From Novosphingobium malaysiense (lineage in GTDB: Bacteria > Pseudomonadota > Alphaproteobacteria > Sphingomonadales > Sphingomonadaceae), in assembly GCF_000802225.1 (NCBI RefSeq), contig NZ_JTDI01000008.1, positions 28,210 through 92,209 of the forward strand: a DNA stretch of 64,000 nucleotides, in the 5' to 3' direction. Position numbers and translations under genes: made by a program. Under the pieces are notes generated by a model. The model was not told the DNA's origin and did no database searches. It saw only the letters and a program-made list of their open reading frames with translations. This document shows, piece by piece, positions 8,326 to 17,828 of this stretch (the first letter of the stretch is position 1; every line of letters starts with the position of its first letter).

Positions 8326-9371
8326 GCCGCGACGGCGCCTCCACCGGTTCCCTCGGCGGCCTTCTCGTCCTCGATTTCACCACGCTTCTGCCCGGCCCGC
8401 TGGCAACGCTGATGCTGGCGCGCGCCGGGGCCGAGGTGATCAAGATCGAACGGCCGGAGGGCGAGCCCATGCGCTCCGATCTCCCCGTGTTCGAAATCCT
8501 CAACCGCGGCAAGCGCTCGATCGCGATCGATCTCAAGGCAGATGGCGCAAAACTGGCCGGCCTCGCTGCCCGCGCCGACGTGATCATAGAGCAGTTCCGT
8601 CCCGGCGTGATGGACCGGCTGGGCTTTGGCTATGAAGCCGTGCGCGCTGTCAATCCTTCTGTGATCTATGTTTCACTCAACGGCTACGGGTCGGAAGGCC
8701 CCGACACGCTGCGACCAGGCCATGACCTGACGTGGCAGGCCGAAAGCGGACTGCTCTCGCTCAACGTCGATGCCAATGGCGCGCCGGTCCTGCCGGCCGC
8801 GATGGTCGGTGACATCGCCGCCGGAAGCCACGCCGCCTTCGCCAACATTGCCCTAGCCCTCTACCGCCGCGAAAAGTCCGGAGAGGGAGCCCGGATCGAG
8901 GTGCCGATGTTCAACGGCCTGCTGGCCTTTCTGGCGGAACCCCTCGCCCATTCGGCCGCAGGCCAGTCCGTGCACCCCGGCTACAGCCCCGCCACCGGCA
9001 GTTCGCCGCGCTACGGCATCTATCGTGCCGGAGATGGCCGCTATCTTGCGCTCGCATCACCCGAGGAAAAGTTCTGGAAGGCCTTCTGCCAAAGGACCGG
9101 CCTGCCGCTCGACGCCGGCCGCGAGACCATCGCAGCGCGACTGCTGGAGCGCGGCGGGCAGGAATGGATCGACAGTTTCGACGGTGCGGACTTGTGCTGC
9201 AGCCTTGTCCTGACCGTCGGGGAGGCCTTGGCGACCCCCCGCATGCAGCGCCTGCTGGAAGCTGATCCCTTGCCATTGCCGATCGCGCGTCAGCTTGCCA
9301 CAGGGGCCGGCCCGCTCGAAGCAGCTCCGGTTCTGGGTGAGGCGAACGGCACGTTGCAATCGCAGGTGTGA
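8322..9371 (+). CDS. CaiB/BaiF family (class III) CoA transferase
   Basis: 349 residues. The N-terminal LPGPLATLMLARAGAEVIKIERP motif and the GHDLTWQAESGL segment, with the Asp expected to form the acyl anhydride, are family hallmarks. It is shorter than the usual 380-430 residues, mainly at the C-terminus. It moves CoA between acyl groups without ATP, so it can recycle CoA from a product to a new substrate. It is coupled to the ligase by ATGA and is followed by the transporter gene after about 140 bases. Confidence 0.88.
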   Translation: MSRDGASTGSLGGLLVLDFTTLLPGPLATLMLARAGAEVIKIERPEGEPMRSDLPVFEILNRGKRSIAIDLKADGAKLAGLAARADVIIEQFRPGVMDRLGFGYEAVRAVNPSVIYVSLNGYGSEGPDTLRPGHDLTWQAESGLLSLNVDANGAPVLPAAMVGDIAAGSHAAFANIALALYRREKSGEGARIEVPMFNGLLAFLAEPLAHSAAGQSVHPGYSPATGSSPRYGIYRAGDGRYLALASPEEKFWKAFCQRTGLPLDAGRETIAARLLERGGQEWIDSFDGADLCCSLVLTVGEALATPRMQRLLEADPLPLPIARQLATGAGPLEAAPVLGEANGTLQSQV

Positions 9372-9509
9372 TAGCGCGCCCACCCCGCTTCCGGCAGCGG
9401 CCATAGCGGCGATAGGCTCCCCTTCCAGATGACAAGATCCTCAGGCCCCAAGGTCCCTCCGGCAGCACGGAGGCCCCGAGACGCTGTGGAGAAGGTGGAG
9501 AGCAGGCAG

Positions 9510-10763
9510 ATGGCCGCAGACGGCAACAATCCCGACGGCCAATTGCATATCCTGTTGCGCGAATGGCGCACCGCCTGGCGACCGGGAATCGGAGCCATTG
9601 TCGGGGGCTCGCTCGGCTATTCGCTGTGGTCAGCAGTCTCCAGCCTCTTCGTCATCCCCTTGCAGCAGGAGTTCGGGTGGAGCCGCGGCGAAATCGCGGC
9701 GGCCAATTACGCCGGACTGATTACCGCGTTCGCAGCCCCTGTTGTCGGCCGGATCGTCGACCGGCTGCACGCCAAGCCAGTCCTCGTAACCGGGCTCATT
9801 CTGGTCGCAGCGTTCTATGGGATGCTAGCCCTGCTCACGGGCTACCTGCCCATATACTATCTGCTCTACTTCCTTCTCAATCTGTTCGGCATGGCAACTA
9901 CCGGCATCACTGTTACGCGCATTGTCGCCGGGTATTTCAACAGGAGCCGGGGAACCGCGCTGGCGATAGCGCGATCGATGCTTGGGATTTCGGCTGCGCT
10001 GACGCCCCTTCTGATCCATCCTGCGATTGAACGCTATGGCTCCGCTGGCGGTTTCCTTACGCTTGGAGCCCTTGCACTTTTCGTAGCATTGCCCCTCGTC
10101 GCATTCCTCGTGCCCCGATACAGGGCTGGCGGAGGGGAACCGATCGCGGGCAGAGGTGCGCCACCCAGCCGGATGCTGGCTCTGCTTTCCCGCTCCAAGG
10201 TACGGATCATCTGCCTGGCTGCGGCCCTCAACTATGCTCCTGTTGTTGCCATCGTCTCGCAGCTTCAGCCGATAGGCATCGGCCGCGGCCTTTCCGAGGG
10301 CGTCGCGGCAGGTGCCGTGGGCATTCTGGGCATGGCGGCCGCGACCGGCGCCATCCTGAGCGGTGTCCTCGTCGACCGTTTCTGGGCTCCGGCAGTCGCC
10401 TTCACGCTGAATCTCATCGCTGGGCTCGGCTGCGTCTTCCTCGTGTTCGCGGGCCATTCGATCTCGCCCACGGCCTTTTACCTGGCAGTGTTTCTGATCG
10501 GCATCGGACAGGGCGCGGAGATCGACGTCGTGGCCTACATGATCGCGCGCTATTTCGGTCTTGCCGACTATTCGACGATCTACGGCCTGTCGACCACCTG
10601 CATTGCCCTTGCCACAGCAATCGGAACCCCGCTCATCGGCTCGGCCTATGACCTGTTCGGCGGCTACGACGAGGCTATCCTCTGCTGCGCTGCAAGCTTC
10701 GGCCTTGCCGCTATCGCCTACCTGGCGATGGGGCGCTATCCCGCCTCGCCGGCAGAAGATTGA
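9510..10763 (+). CDS. MFS transporter
   Basis: 417 residues with about 12 hydrophobic segments. The cytoplasmic loop GRIVDRLHAKP is the MFS motif-A region. A short N-terminal cytoplasmic piece precedes helix 1 (GIGAIVGGSLGYSLWSAVSSLF). Overall it looks like the monocarboxylate/oxalate-formate antiporter group. An in-frame ATG at 9429 would add 27 residues but lacks a ribosome site, so 9510 is chosen with modest certainty. As last gene of a CoA-ligase operon it probably imports the acid substrate. The 3' end overlaps the convergent regulator gene by 28 bases. Confidence 0.85.
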   Translation: MAADGNNPDGQLHILLREWRTAWRPGIGAIVGGSLGYSLWSAVSSLFVIPLQQEFGWSRGEIAAANYAGLITAFAAPVVGRIVDRLHAKPVLVTGLILVAAFYGMLALLTGYLPIYYLLYFLLNLFGMATTGITVTRIVAGYFNRSRGTALAIARSMLGISAALTPLLIHPAIERYGSAGGFLTLGALALFVALPLVAFLVPRYRAGGGEPIAGRGAPPSRMLALLSRSKVRIICLAAALNYAPVVAIVSQLQPIGIGRGLSEGVAAGAVGILGMAAATGAILSGVLVDRFWAPAVAFTLNLIAGLGCVFLVFAGHSISPTAFYLAVFLIGIGQGAEIDVVAYMIARYFGLADYSTIYGLSTTCIALATAIGTPLIGSAYDLFGGYDEAILCCAASFGLAAIAYLAMGRYPASPAED

Positions 10764-11767
10764 TCCTGCCGGTGCCGAGCGCGCCAGTGCCTCGGGCTGG
10801 TCCCTGTCGCCCGCCGGAACGCGGTTCTGTAAAAGCCCGCGTCGCTGTAGCCGACGAGCGCTGCGATCCGCTCGATCGTGAAGGGCGAGCGCTCCAGCAT
10901 TCGCTTTGACGCCTCGACCCTCAGCGACTGCAGGTACTCGACCGGGCTCATCCCGGTTTCCGCCTGGAAATGCCGGTGCAGCGTGCGCCGGTGAACCCCC
11001 ATCGCACACGCGAGATCTTCGATGGAGACCTTTTGCGAAAAGCGCGTCACCAGCCAGTCCTTGGCCCGTTCGATGAGGTAGTCCTGCGTGTGCAGGTCCC
11101 CTGCCAGCGCCGTTCGCGTGATCCCCAGCCGCGAGGCCAGCCAACGCCCGGTATTGGCCGAGGTGACCGCCGTCACCAGCGTCACGGCCAGTTCCTGATC
11201 GTACACACCGCCCTGGCTGGTCACTATGTTCGCGTCCTCGATCAGGACCTTGCCCGGCTCGAATCGAACGCGCGGCCAGCGCATGTGCCACTCGGCCAGT
11301 TTCCCGACCGGTGCCGTCGCCTTGATCGCCTCGAGCAGGCCGTTCGCCGCCAGCAAGGCGATCCCCTCCCCGCTCGCACCGATGATCGCCCCTTCCGCCC
11401 TGCGCGCCTTGAGCCAGTGCCCCAATTCACCGCCATGTCCGCGTTCCCGATCCTCGCGGTCGGCCTGATCGGCAGCACAATCGGCAACGAAAACGACGTC
11501 GCACGGCGTCTCGTCGAGGGAGCCCGTCATGGGCAGCAAATGCCCCCCCTCGGTTGCCGGTCGGTCCTTGCCAGGCGCCAAGAGACGCAGATCGACCACG
11601 TCGAACCGGTCAGAGGCGGGCAGGATGTCCACCGCGCCGTATTGCCGTCTGACGTAGCTGCGGGCCATTTCGAATCCATCGACAACAGCGCCAACGCTGC
11701 CCATTCGCGCGCCCGGTGGCACGACGATCGCCACACGTGCGACCTGGGGTAAGTGCTCGAGTCTCAT
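10736..11767 (-). CDS. GlxA-type AraC family transcriptional regulator (DJ-1/PfpI-like + HTH)
   Basis: 343 residues. The N-terminal domain has a class I glutamine amidotransferase-like fold with the nucleophile-elbow region reading IGASGEGIALL, so the Cys of active amidases is Ser and the domain probably senses a ligand. The C-terminal 100 residues hold two HTH units (VSIEDLACAMGVHRRTLHRHF and FTIERIAALVGYSDAGFYRTAFRR). It is divergent from the LuxE/LuxC-like operon and is the natural candidate to control it, because that promoter lacks the island's 14-bp palindrome. Confidence 0.9.
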   Translation of the reverse strand: MRLEHLPQVARVAIVVPPGARMGSVGAVVDGFEMARSYVRRQYGAVDILPASDRFDVVDLRLLAPGKDRPATEGGHLLPMTGSLDETPCDVVFVADCAADQADREDRERGHGGELGHWLKARRAEGAIIGASGEGIALLAANGLLEAIKATAPVGKLAEWHMRWPRVRFEPGKVLIEDANIVTSQGGVYDQELAVTLVTAVTSANTGRWLASRLGITRTALAGDLHTQDYLIERAKDWLVTRFSQKVSIEDLACAMGVHRRTLHRHFQAETGMSPVEYLQSLRVEASKRMLERSPFTIERIAALVGYSDAGFYRTAFRRATGTSPRHWRARHRQDQSSAGEAG

Positions 11768-11879
11768 AAGACTCGTTTATTGTCTCAACCCCCAATTGTC
11801 GATTTTTGCGGCACGGCTGTATCCCAATGCCAACGGAAAGGTCCCGGCCAGGGACGATGACAGAAATCGGGAGCCAGGA

Positions 11880-13223
11880 ATGCCGGATTGCCGAAAGCAA
11901 TTGATCGAGATGATTCTGGAAGAGGACAAGTTCGATCACACCGGCGCGGAAATCGAGCCGATGCAGATCGAAGCGGCCAATGCCCTGTTTCTTGACCTGC
12001 GCGGAAAGATCCCCGTGCTTGACCGACGCGCCCGCGAAGCGGGCATCGAACGCATCAAGCGGTTCGAGGACATCGTGCCCTTGCTCTTCGCCCACACCGT
12101 CTACAAGTCCTATCCCGAAAGCTTCATCGAGAAGGGCCGCTGGCACAGGATGCTGGCCTGGCTCACGACACTTTCGGCGGACGACTGGACCCACGTCGAC
12201 GTCGAAGGCGTCAAGGACGCCGACGAGTGGCTTGATCGCCTCAAGGCCGCGGGCTGCACCGTGCTCGCCACGAGCGGGTCGAGCGGGAAATGCTCGTTCC
12301 TTCCCGCATCGATGAAGGACCGCGAACTCAAGCACCGCCATTTCCGCAACGCGGTCGGCTGGCCGTTCGTGAAGGCCGGCAACCAGTACGACGTGTTCTG
12401 GACCGGCCCGATCGAAGGCCCGAACAGCGCCATCGAGGCAGGCCAGATGTCACGCGATCACTGGGCCAGGGCCGGCGCGTTCCACAACCTGATCAAGGAG
12501 CCGTTGCGCATCACCGATGTCGCGGAGACAGCCGCGCTCAATCGCCGCATGCGCGAGGGCAAGGCCAGCCCTTCGGAAATCGAGGCCTTCCAGCAGAAGA
12601 ATGCCGAGGCGGGCAAGCGGATCTCGGCGGGCATCATCGAATTCATCGATACCCTGCTCGAGAAGCGCCACCAGCCGGTCTACGTCAACGGCCTCTGGGC
12701 GCAGCACATGCAGATCATCGAGAGGGCGCGCTCCAAGGGCATCCCCGACGGCGATTTCCACCCGGACAGCGTCATCAATGCCGGCGGCGGCATCAAGGGT
12801 ATCGCCCTGCCCGATGACTACAAGGAACAGGTTGCAGCCTTCTACGGAGACGTGGTGCGCCCCGGTGCCTACGGCATGACTGAAATGGCGCAAGTGATGC
12901 CGCGCTGCGAAGCCGGGCGCTACCATCGCCCGCCTGGTCTGATCTGGCTGCAGCTCGACCAGCCGGGCGAGAATCTGATCAATGCCAGCGAAGGTGTGGT
13001 CGAAGGCCGCTTCGCCTTCCTTGACCTGATCTACACCGGCCGCTGGGGCGGCTGCATCACTGGCGACAAGGTAGAGATCGACTGGGGCGATACCTGCCCC
13101 TGCGGTCGCCCGGGGCCGACCATTCTCGATACGATCGTGCGCTACGCCCAGGCGGGCGAGGAAGACCACATCGGCTGTGCCGGGACGATAGACGGCTATG
13201 TCAAGGGAGCCATGGCGCAATGA
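11880..13223 (+). CDS. LuxE-like acyl-protein synthetase/AMP-forming ligase family protein
   Basis: 447 residues related to the LuxE acyl-protein synthetases and coenzyme F390 synthetase-like adenylating enzymes. The phosphate-binding loop reads LATSGSSGKCSF and the later YGMTEMAQ corresponds to the A5 motif; a CPCGRPGPT segment near the C-terminus is typical. It would adenylate a carboxylic acid and hand the acyl group to its partner. ATG at 11880 follows GGGAG; an in-frame start at 11796 is unlikely. It overlaps the LuxC-like gene by ATGA, the pairing expected for a fatty-acid reductase complex. No LuxD, LuxA or LuxB is present. Confidence 0.8.
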   Translation: MPDCRKQLIEMILEEDKFDHTGAEIEPMQIEAANALFLDLRGKIPVLDRRAREAGIERIKRFEDIVPLLFAHTVYKSYPESFIEKGRWHRMLAWLTTLSADDWTHVDVEGVKDADEWLDRLKAAGCTVLATSGSSGKCSFLPASMKDRELKHRHFRNAVGWPFVKAGNQYDVFWTGPIEGPNSAIEAGQMSRDHWARAGAFHNLIKEPLRITDVAETAALNRRMREGKASPSEIEAFQQKNAEAGKRISAGIIEFIDTLLEKRHQPVYVNGLWAQHMQIIERARSKGIPDGDFHPDSVINAGGGIKGIALPDDYKEQVAAFYGDVVRPGAYGMTEMAQVMPRCEAGRYHRPPGLIWLQLDQPGENLINASEGVVEGRFAFLDLIYTGRWGGCITGDKVEIDWGDTCPCGRPGPTILDTIVRYAQAGEEDHIGCAGTIDGYVKGAMAQ

Positions 13224-14599
13224 ACACGCAGACTTCTCCGCTGACGGGCGCAGTCCCGCATGTAATCAAGGGTGAAGTGGTCGAAGGAGCCGACGAGGAC
13301 TATGGCCGCTTCCGTACGCCCAGGCTGGACCTCGACGCGCTCGTCTGGCCGCGCTGCGATGCGCCGCCGGCGGCAGATGTGCCCGTGGCCGAGATCATCG
13401 ACATCCTGGTGCAGCTGGGCGACTGGATTGGTCGCGATCCCGAAGGCGCGCTGGAGCGCGCCATGCTGGCGAGTGCCGGCACCAATCCGCTCGAACGCGG
13501 TGTGCTGGAACGCAGCTACGGCTCGCTTCCGCGGTGCTTCGAGCGTGCCTCGCTGGAATTCCAGGTCGAGCAGGAACTGGGCGGAGCCGATGTGCTCGAC
13601 GGTTGGCGCGAGGTGCGAACGCCCTATGGCACGACAGCCCGGATCAGGGCCTTTCCGCCCCGGCTGATCCACATCGTCGCGGGCAATGCACCCGGCGTTA
13701 CCGCGATGACCGTGGCGCGTGGGGCGCTGACCAAGGGCGTCCACCTGCTCAAGCTGCCCTCTAACGACCTCTACACCGCCAGCGCCGTGCTGCGCGGTCT
13801 GTCGGCGGTCGCCCCCGGCCACCCGCTCTCGCGCTCGTTTTCAGCCGCCTACTGGCGCGGCGGGGACCGCCACGTGGAATCGATGCTGTTCCGGCCGATC
13901 TTCTTCGACAAGCTTGTGGCATGGGGCGGCGAATCCGCGCTGCGCTCGGCCAAGGAATACATCGGCCCGGGCTTCGAGCTCGTCGCGTTCGATCCGAAGA
14001 CGTCGATCTCGATGATCGGGCGCGAAGTCCACGCCAGCGACGCGCTTCGCGCCGAAGTCGCCGACAAGGCTGCGGCAGATGCCACGGTGATGGACCAGCA
14101 GGCCTGCTGCTCCAGTCGCTTCCAGTTCGTCGAGGGAAGCATGGAGGAGGTCGAAGCCTATGCCGCGGCCCTGCAGGCCCGGCTTGGCGTCGAGCGGGCG
14201 ATGTGTTCGGCATGCACCACCCCGCCCTCCGGAGAGATCCGCGAGGAGATCGAAGCGCTCGAAATGCTCGAACCGGACTACAAGGTGTTCGGAACTTTCG
14301 ACGGCCGCGGGATCGTGATCCGCAGCGAGGTGCCGGTGGACTTCTACCCCGACGGCAAGGTCGTCAACGTGGTGCGGGTCGACCGGCTGGAGGATGCGAT
14401 TTTGGAAGCCAATGTGGCGACGCAGACCGTCGGCGTGTTTCCGGAAAGCCGCCGCAGGGCATTGCGCAACGTGCTTGCCGCGCAAGGCGTGCAGCGCGTG
14501 ACGGCGATCGGAAGCGCCGGAAACGTGCAGGCAGGCCTGCCGCACGACGGCTTCCTGCCGCTTCAGCGCTTCATCCGCTGGGTGAATGACGAGGACTGA
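13220..14599 (+). CDS. LuxC-like acyl-CoA reductase
   Basis: 459 residues of the acyl-CoA reductase (LuxC) family within the aldehyde dehydrogenase superfamily. The nucleophilic Cys region reads DQQACCSSRFQF. HIVAGNAPGV (nucleotide-binding loop) and AWGGESALRSAKEYIGPG are also characteristic. It reduces an acyl group to the aldehyde with NADPH. The start sits in an ATGA overlap with the LuxE-like gene, so the two are probably made in fixed ratio. Downstream are a dioxygenase, an SDR and a SnoaL-like gene, so the aldehyde is probably a catabolic intermediate. Light production is unlikely. Confidence 0.85.
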   Translation: MNTQTSPLTGAVPHVIKGEVVEGADEDYGRFRTPRLDLDALVWPRCDAPPAADVPVAEIIDILVQLGDWIGRDPEGALERAMLASAGTNPLERGVLERSYGSLPRCFERASLEFQVEQELGGADVLDGWREVRTPYGTTARIRAFPPRLIHIVAGNAPGVTAMTVARGALTKGVHLLKLPSNDLYTASAVLRGLSAVAPGHPLSRSFSAAYWRGGDRHVESMLFRPIFFDKLVAWGGESALRSAKEYIGPGFELVAFDPKTSISMIGREVHASDALRAEVADKAAADATVMDQQACCSSRFQFVEGSMEEVEAYAAALQARLGVERAMCSACTTPPSGEIREEIEALEMLEPDYKVFGTFDGRGIVIRSEVPVDFYPDGKVVNVVRVDRLEDAILEANVATQTVGVFPESRRRALRNVLAAQGVQRVTAIGSAGNVQAGLPHDGFLPLQRFIRWVNDED

Positions 14600-14650
14600 A
14601 CCGCGCCGGCACACGGCCGAAGAACAATTTGGGATCGAGGAGGATTGAGG

Positions 14651-15601
14651 ATGGTGCGAGTGCTTCCCCTGCCCGGGGGCATCGGGGCGCAAATGGTCGG
14701 CCTGGACCTGTCGCGCGAACTGACCGACGAAGAGCGGCAGTCGGTCATGGCCGCATGGACCGAATACGGCCTGCTGCTCGTGCGTGATCCGCGGGCGGAC
14801 GACGCGGCCCAGCTGCGCCTGTCCAACCTGTTCGGCAAGCCAGAGCCTTCCGCGACGCCGCAGCTGAACGATCCCTACAACGACGTGATGATGACGCTGG
14901 CCTACGAGCCCGGCGATCCCAAGGGCCAGTTCAAGCAGCACTACGCGATCGGCGGCATCGAGCGCGCGGGCTGGCTTGGCTGGCACTGGGACCAGTCGTT
15001 CATGCCCACCATCGTGCGCGGCGCCGTGCTGCGCATGACGTCCCCGGCAAAGCTCATGGGACGCACGGGCTTCATCGACGCCATCGCCGCCTATGATCGC
15101 CTGCCCGACATGCTGAAGACACGGATCGAGGATCTCGAGGTAGTCTACGAATTCAACCCCGATTTCGCCTCGGGCCAGTTCGGCTTTCCCGAGGACATCC
15201 GCAAGCTGGTGGTGACCGGAGATGATCCTGCAAAGGCCATGCGCTTCCCACCGGTGATTCACCCGCTGGTAATCCGCCAGCCCGAAACGGGGCGCAAGGT
15301 GCTCAAGCTCTCGCCCATGCATGCCCGCTACATCCTGGGCATGGACCGCGCCGAAAGCGATGCCCTGCTGGCCGAAGTCGCCGACCGCCTCGTCAACACC
15401 GGCCACACCTACTTCCACGACTGGCAGACCAACGACATGCTGGTCTGGGACAATTGGCGGATGATCCACAGCGCCGAAGGCGTGCCGCTCGATTGCCCCC
15501 GCTCGGCTCGGCGCACAACGATTTCGGGCGACTACAACGTCGGCCGTTACCTCGACGATGCGCTGGACCGGGAACGCGAAGTCGAACGCATCGTCGACTA
15601 G
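14651..15601 (+). CDS. TauD/TfdA-family Fe(II)/2-oxoglutarate dioxygenase
   Basis: 316 residues. The iron ligands are visible as HWDQSF (HxD) and a distal His in MIHSAEG near the C-terminus, with downstream Arg residues (CPRSARR) for 2-oxoglutarate. It hydroxylates an unactivated carbon while decarboxylating 2-oxoglutarate. ATG at 14651 is preceded by GAGGAGGA; an in-frame TTG two codons upstream is ignored. It lies 51 bases after the LuxC-like gene and 11 before an SDR in the same operon. The substrate is probably the same acid or aldehyde series; this is inference. Confidence 0.85.
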   Translation: MVRVLPLPGGIGAQMVGLDLSRELTDEERQSVMAAWTEYGLLLVRDPRADDAAQLRLSNLFGKPEPSATPQLNDPYNDVMMTLAYEPGDPKGQFKQHYAIGGIERAGWLGWHWDQSFMPTIVRGAVLRMTSPAKLMGRTGFIDAIAAYDRLPDMLKTRIEDLEVVYEFNPDFASGQFGFPEDIRKLVVTGDDPAKAMRFPPVIHPLVIRQPETGRKVLKLSPMHARYILGMDRAESDALLAEVADRLVNTGHTYFHDWQTNDMLVWDNWRMIHSAEGVPLDCPRSARRTTISGDYNVGRYLDDALDREREVERIVD

Positions 15602-15612
15602 GGCGCACACCG

Positions 15613-16455
15613 ATGGACCTTGATCTCGCCGGAAAACGTGCGCTGGTCACCGGAAGCAATTCCGGCATCGGCAAAGGGATAGCGCAGGTTCTTGCCGGCG
15701 AGGGATGCACGGTGGCCATTCACGGGCGCGACCATGCCCGCTGCGAAGACGCGGTTGCCGAAATCGTCGCGGCGGGCGGCAAGGCCGTTTCGGCCACCGG
15801 CGATCTTGCCAGCGAAGCTGGCTGCGCCGGGGTCGCGGCCTCCTTGCACGACCAGCTTGGCGGCATCGACATTCTGGTCAACAACGCCGGGGGCCGGGCC
15901 AGTTCCCACCGCAACGATGGCGTGGAGCGGCCGGAAAACCCCGGCTGGCTGGAAACGCCCTGGGCCGACTGGGTCTGGACCTACGAACAGAACGTGGGCG
16001 CCGCTGTCCGCCTGATCCAGAGCTACGTGCCGGGCATGAAAGAACGAGGCTGGGGACGGGTCATCAACATCGCCAGCGCCGCCGCGACGCAGACCGAGCC
16101 CGACCTTGCCGACTATGCCGCCGCGAAAGCAGCAATGGTCAACCTCACCTCTTCGCTTGCCAAGACGCTTGCCCATACCGGGATCACGGTCAACACGATC
16201 TCACCGGGCGCCGTCGAAACTCCGTCGCTCCGCCGCAGCTTCACCGATCTTGCCGCCAGGCTGGGATGGGACAGCGAGGACTGGGACGAGATAGAGCGGC
16301 GCATGACGCGCGAACTGATCCCGATCGCGGCGGACCGCTTCGGCCGGCCCGAGGACATCGGGCGCATGGTGGCGTTGCTGGCGAGTCCGCTTTCGGCCTA
16401 CATGACCGGTGCGAACTACCGTGTCGACGGCGGCCAGTGCCGCTCGATCAACTGA
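15613..16455 (+). CDS. SDR family oxidoreductase
   Basis: 280 residues of a classical short-chain dehydrogenase. Cofactor motif TGSNSGIGKG near residue 14, NNAGG, catalytic Ser in IASAAA and YAAAK; a long C-terminal substrate loop (residues about 205-240) precedes MTGANYRVDGGQC. It is expected to oxidise a secondary alcohol or reduce a ketone with NAD(P). It follows the dioxygenase by 11 bases, which fits oxidation of the newly made hydroxyl. Confidence 0.88.
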   Translation: MDLDLAGKRALVTGSNSGIGKGIAQVLAGEGCTVAIHGRDHARCEDAVAEIVAAGGKAVSATGDLASEAGCAGVAASLHDQLGGIDILVNNAGGRASSHRNDGVERPENPGWLETPWADWVWTYEQNVGAAVRLIQSYVPGMKERGWGRVINIASAAATQTEPDLADYAAAKAAMVNLTSSLAKTLAHTGITVNTISPGAVETPSLRRSFTDLAARLGWDSEDWDEIERRMTRELIPIAADRFGRPEDIGRMVALLASPLSAYMTGANYRVDGGQCRSIN

Positions 16456-16477
16456 CAGCAAGCCGGAGCACGATGGC

Positions 16478-16912
16478 ATGGCGAACCTCGAAAATTTGCT
16501 CGCGATCGAGGAAATCAAGACGCTCAAGGCCCGTTACATGCGGTTCGTCGACACCAAGGACTGGGCTGGCCTGCGTTCCCTCTTCACGGACGATGCCACC
16601 TTCGATGCCGGGCTCAGCCCGGAACCCCTGGAAGGGCCCGATCAGTTCGTCGCCTGGGCACGCGCCTCGCTCATGGATGCGGTCACCGTTCACCACGGGC
16701 ACTGCCCGGAGATCGAGATCACCTCACCGGCCAGCGCCAGGGGCATCTGGGCCATGGAGGATCGCCTGCTCTGGCCCGAAACCGGAACGGATGGGGCGCG
16801 GTGGCTCAATGGATTTGGCCATTATCACGAGACTTATCGCCATACCTCCGGTGGTTGGAAAATCGACTCCTGGTGCCTGACCCGGTTGCGAGTCGATACG
16901 CCGGAAGGCTGA
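16478..16912 (+). CDS. SnoaL-like (NTF2-fold) protein
   Basis: 144 residues starting MANLENLLAIEEIKTLKARYMRF. The pattern of Arg/Tyr/Asp in the first helix, a loop DWAGLRSLFTDDATF and a terminal strand YRHTSGGWKIDSW are typical of SnoaL-like polyketide-cyclase-fold proteins. The family includes dehydratases, isomerases and hydroxylases, and the exact reaction cannot be read. ATG at 16478 is in frame with a GGAG site; the nearby ATG at 16473 is out of frame. Last gene of the LuxE/LuxC operon; the next gene converges 7 bases away. Confidence 0.8.
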   Translation: MANLENLLAIEEIKTLKARYMRFVDTKDWAGLRSLFTDDATFDAGLSPEPLEGPDQFVAWARASLMDAVTVHHGHCPEIEITSPASARGIWAMEDRLLWPETGTDGARWLNGFGHYHETYRHTSGGWKIDSWCLTRLRVDTPEG

Positions 16913-16919
16913 ACGCGCG

Positions 16920-17816
16920 TCAGTCCTTGCGACCGTAAAGCGCGGCCAGCGTGCCGCCGAGCGGGCTCGGAACGAACCCGTCCCCGAACGGCCAGTCGAG
17001 GAATCCGGCCGCCGCCATTGTCCCACCGTCAACATGAAGCGAAGTTCCGGTGACGCATGCCGCCATGTCCGATGCGAGGAACAGCACCGCATCGGCCAAC
17101 GCATCTGCCGGCGGCGGGGATTTCTGGGGCACGTAGATTTCCAGCCCCTTTCCCTGACAATCCTCCCGGACTTCGGCAAGGAGCGCATGATCCTCTACCG
17201 AAAGAGCATCGAAGTTGCCCTTGCTGAACGTTGTGTCCGGCACGACGCAGTTCAGCCGGATACGCTCTGCCGCCAGTTCGACAGCCATCGCCCGGGTAAA
17301 GTTCGCCGTAGCGGCCTTGGCCCCGGCGTAGACGGAAAAACCGGCCGCTCCTCGATGCGCCTCAATGGTCGTGAAATTGACGATGCTGCCACCCCGCCCG
17401 CTGCGGCGAATGAGCGGAACCGCGCGTTCGACAGACTGGATCACGTAACCGAAGTTGCGCTGGATATCACGCGCATTCTCGTCCCGGTCGACATCCATGA
17501 ATTGCCGCCGCCGGGTACGACCGGCCACGTTGACCACAATGTCGAGACGATTACACGTTTCCCCGACCAGATTGTAGAATGCGTCCAACTGGTCGGGTTG
17601 TGCCGCATCAAGAACCTCGTCTGTGATGAGACCGTTCATCTCGTTCAGCTTCGCCGCCGTGACTTTCTGGGCGTCACCATCCAGATCGCAGATCGCGCAA
17701 TTCACGCCCGCCCGGGCAAGTGCAAGGGAACAAGCGGCGCCGATCCCGCCGCCACCGCCGATGACCACGGCAGTCCTGCCTGAAAGGTTCGCGCGCTGCT
17801 CAAGGAAACCCGCCAT
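16920..17816 (-). CDS. SDR family oxidoreductase
   Basis: 298 residues. The glycine-rich cofactor loop is GGGGGIGAA, followed by NVAGR, the catalytic-Ser strand IVNFTTIEAH and YAGAK. The C-terminal VTGTSLHVDGGTMAA is the usual SDR end. A GTG one codon upstream of the ATG at 17816 is an alternative start. It ends a three-gene minus-strand operon after an Idh-type dehydrogenase and a PhyH-type oxygenase, and probably acts on a hydroxyl or keto group made by them. Confidence 0.85.
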   Translation of the reverse strand: MAGFLEQRANLSGRTAVVIGGGGGIGAACSLALARAGVNCAICDLDGDAQKVTAAKLNEMNGLITDEVLDAAQPDQLDAFYNLVGETCNRLDIVVNVAGRTRRRQFMDVDRDENARDIQRNFGYVIQSVERAVPLIRRSGRGGSIVNFTTIEAHRGAAGFSVYAGAKAATANFTRAMAVELAAERIRLNCVVPDTTFSKGNFDALSVEDHALLAEVREDCQGKGLEIYVPQKSPPPADALADAVLFLASDMAACVTGTSLHVDGGTMAAAGFLDWPFGDGFVPSPLGGTLAALYGRKD

Positions 17817-17828
17817 CACCCCGCGCCC

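Noticed and set aside
9825..11291. 488-codon minus-strand frame across MFS and regulator genes
   Set aside because: It runs antisense to the MFS gene and in another frame of the AraC-type gene; no family features, and high GC keeps such frames open.
11880..14599. Possible bioluminescence (lux) operon
   Set aside because: LuxE- and LuxC-like genes are present but LuxA, LuxB and LuxD are absent; the neighbours are catabolic enzymes.
13841..15610. 589-codon minus-strand frame
   Set aside because: It is antisense to the LuxC-like and TauD genes, which have clear motifs and ribosome sites; rich in His/Arg/Ala as usual for shadow frames.
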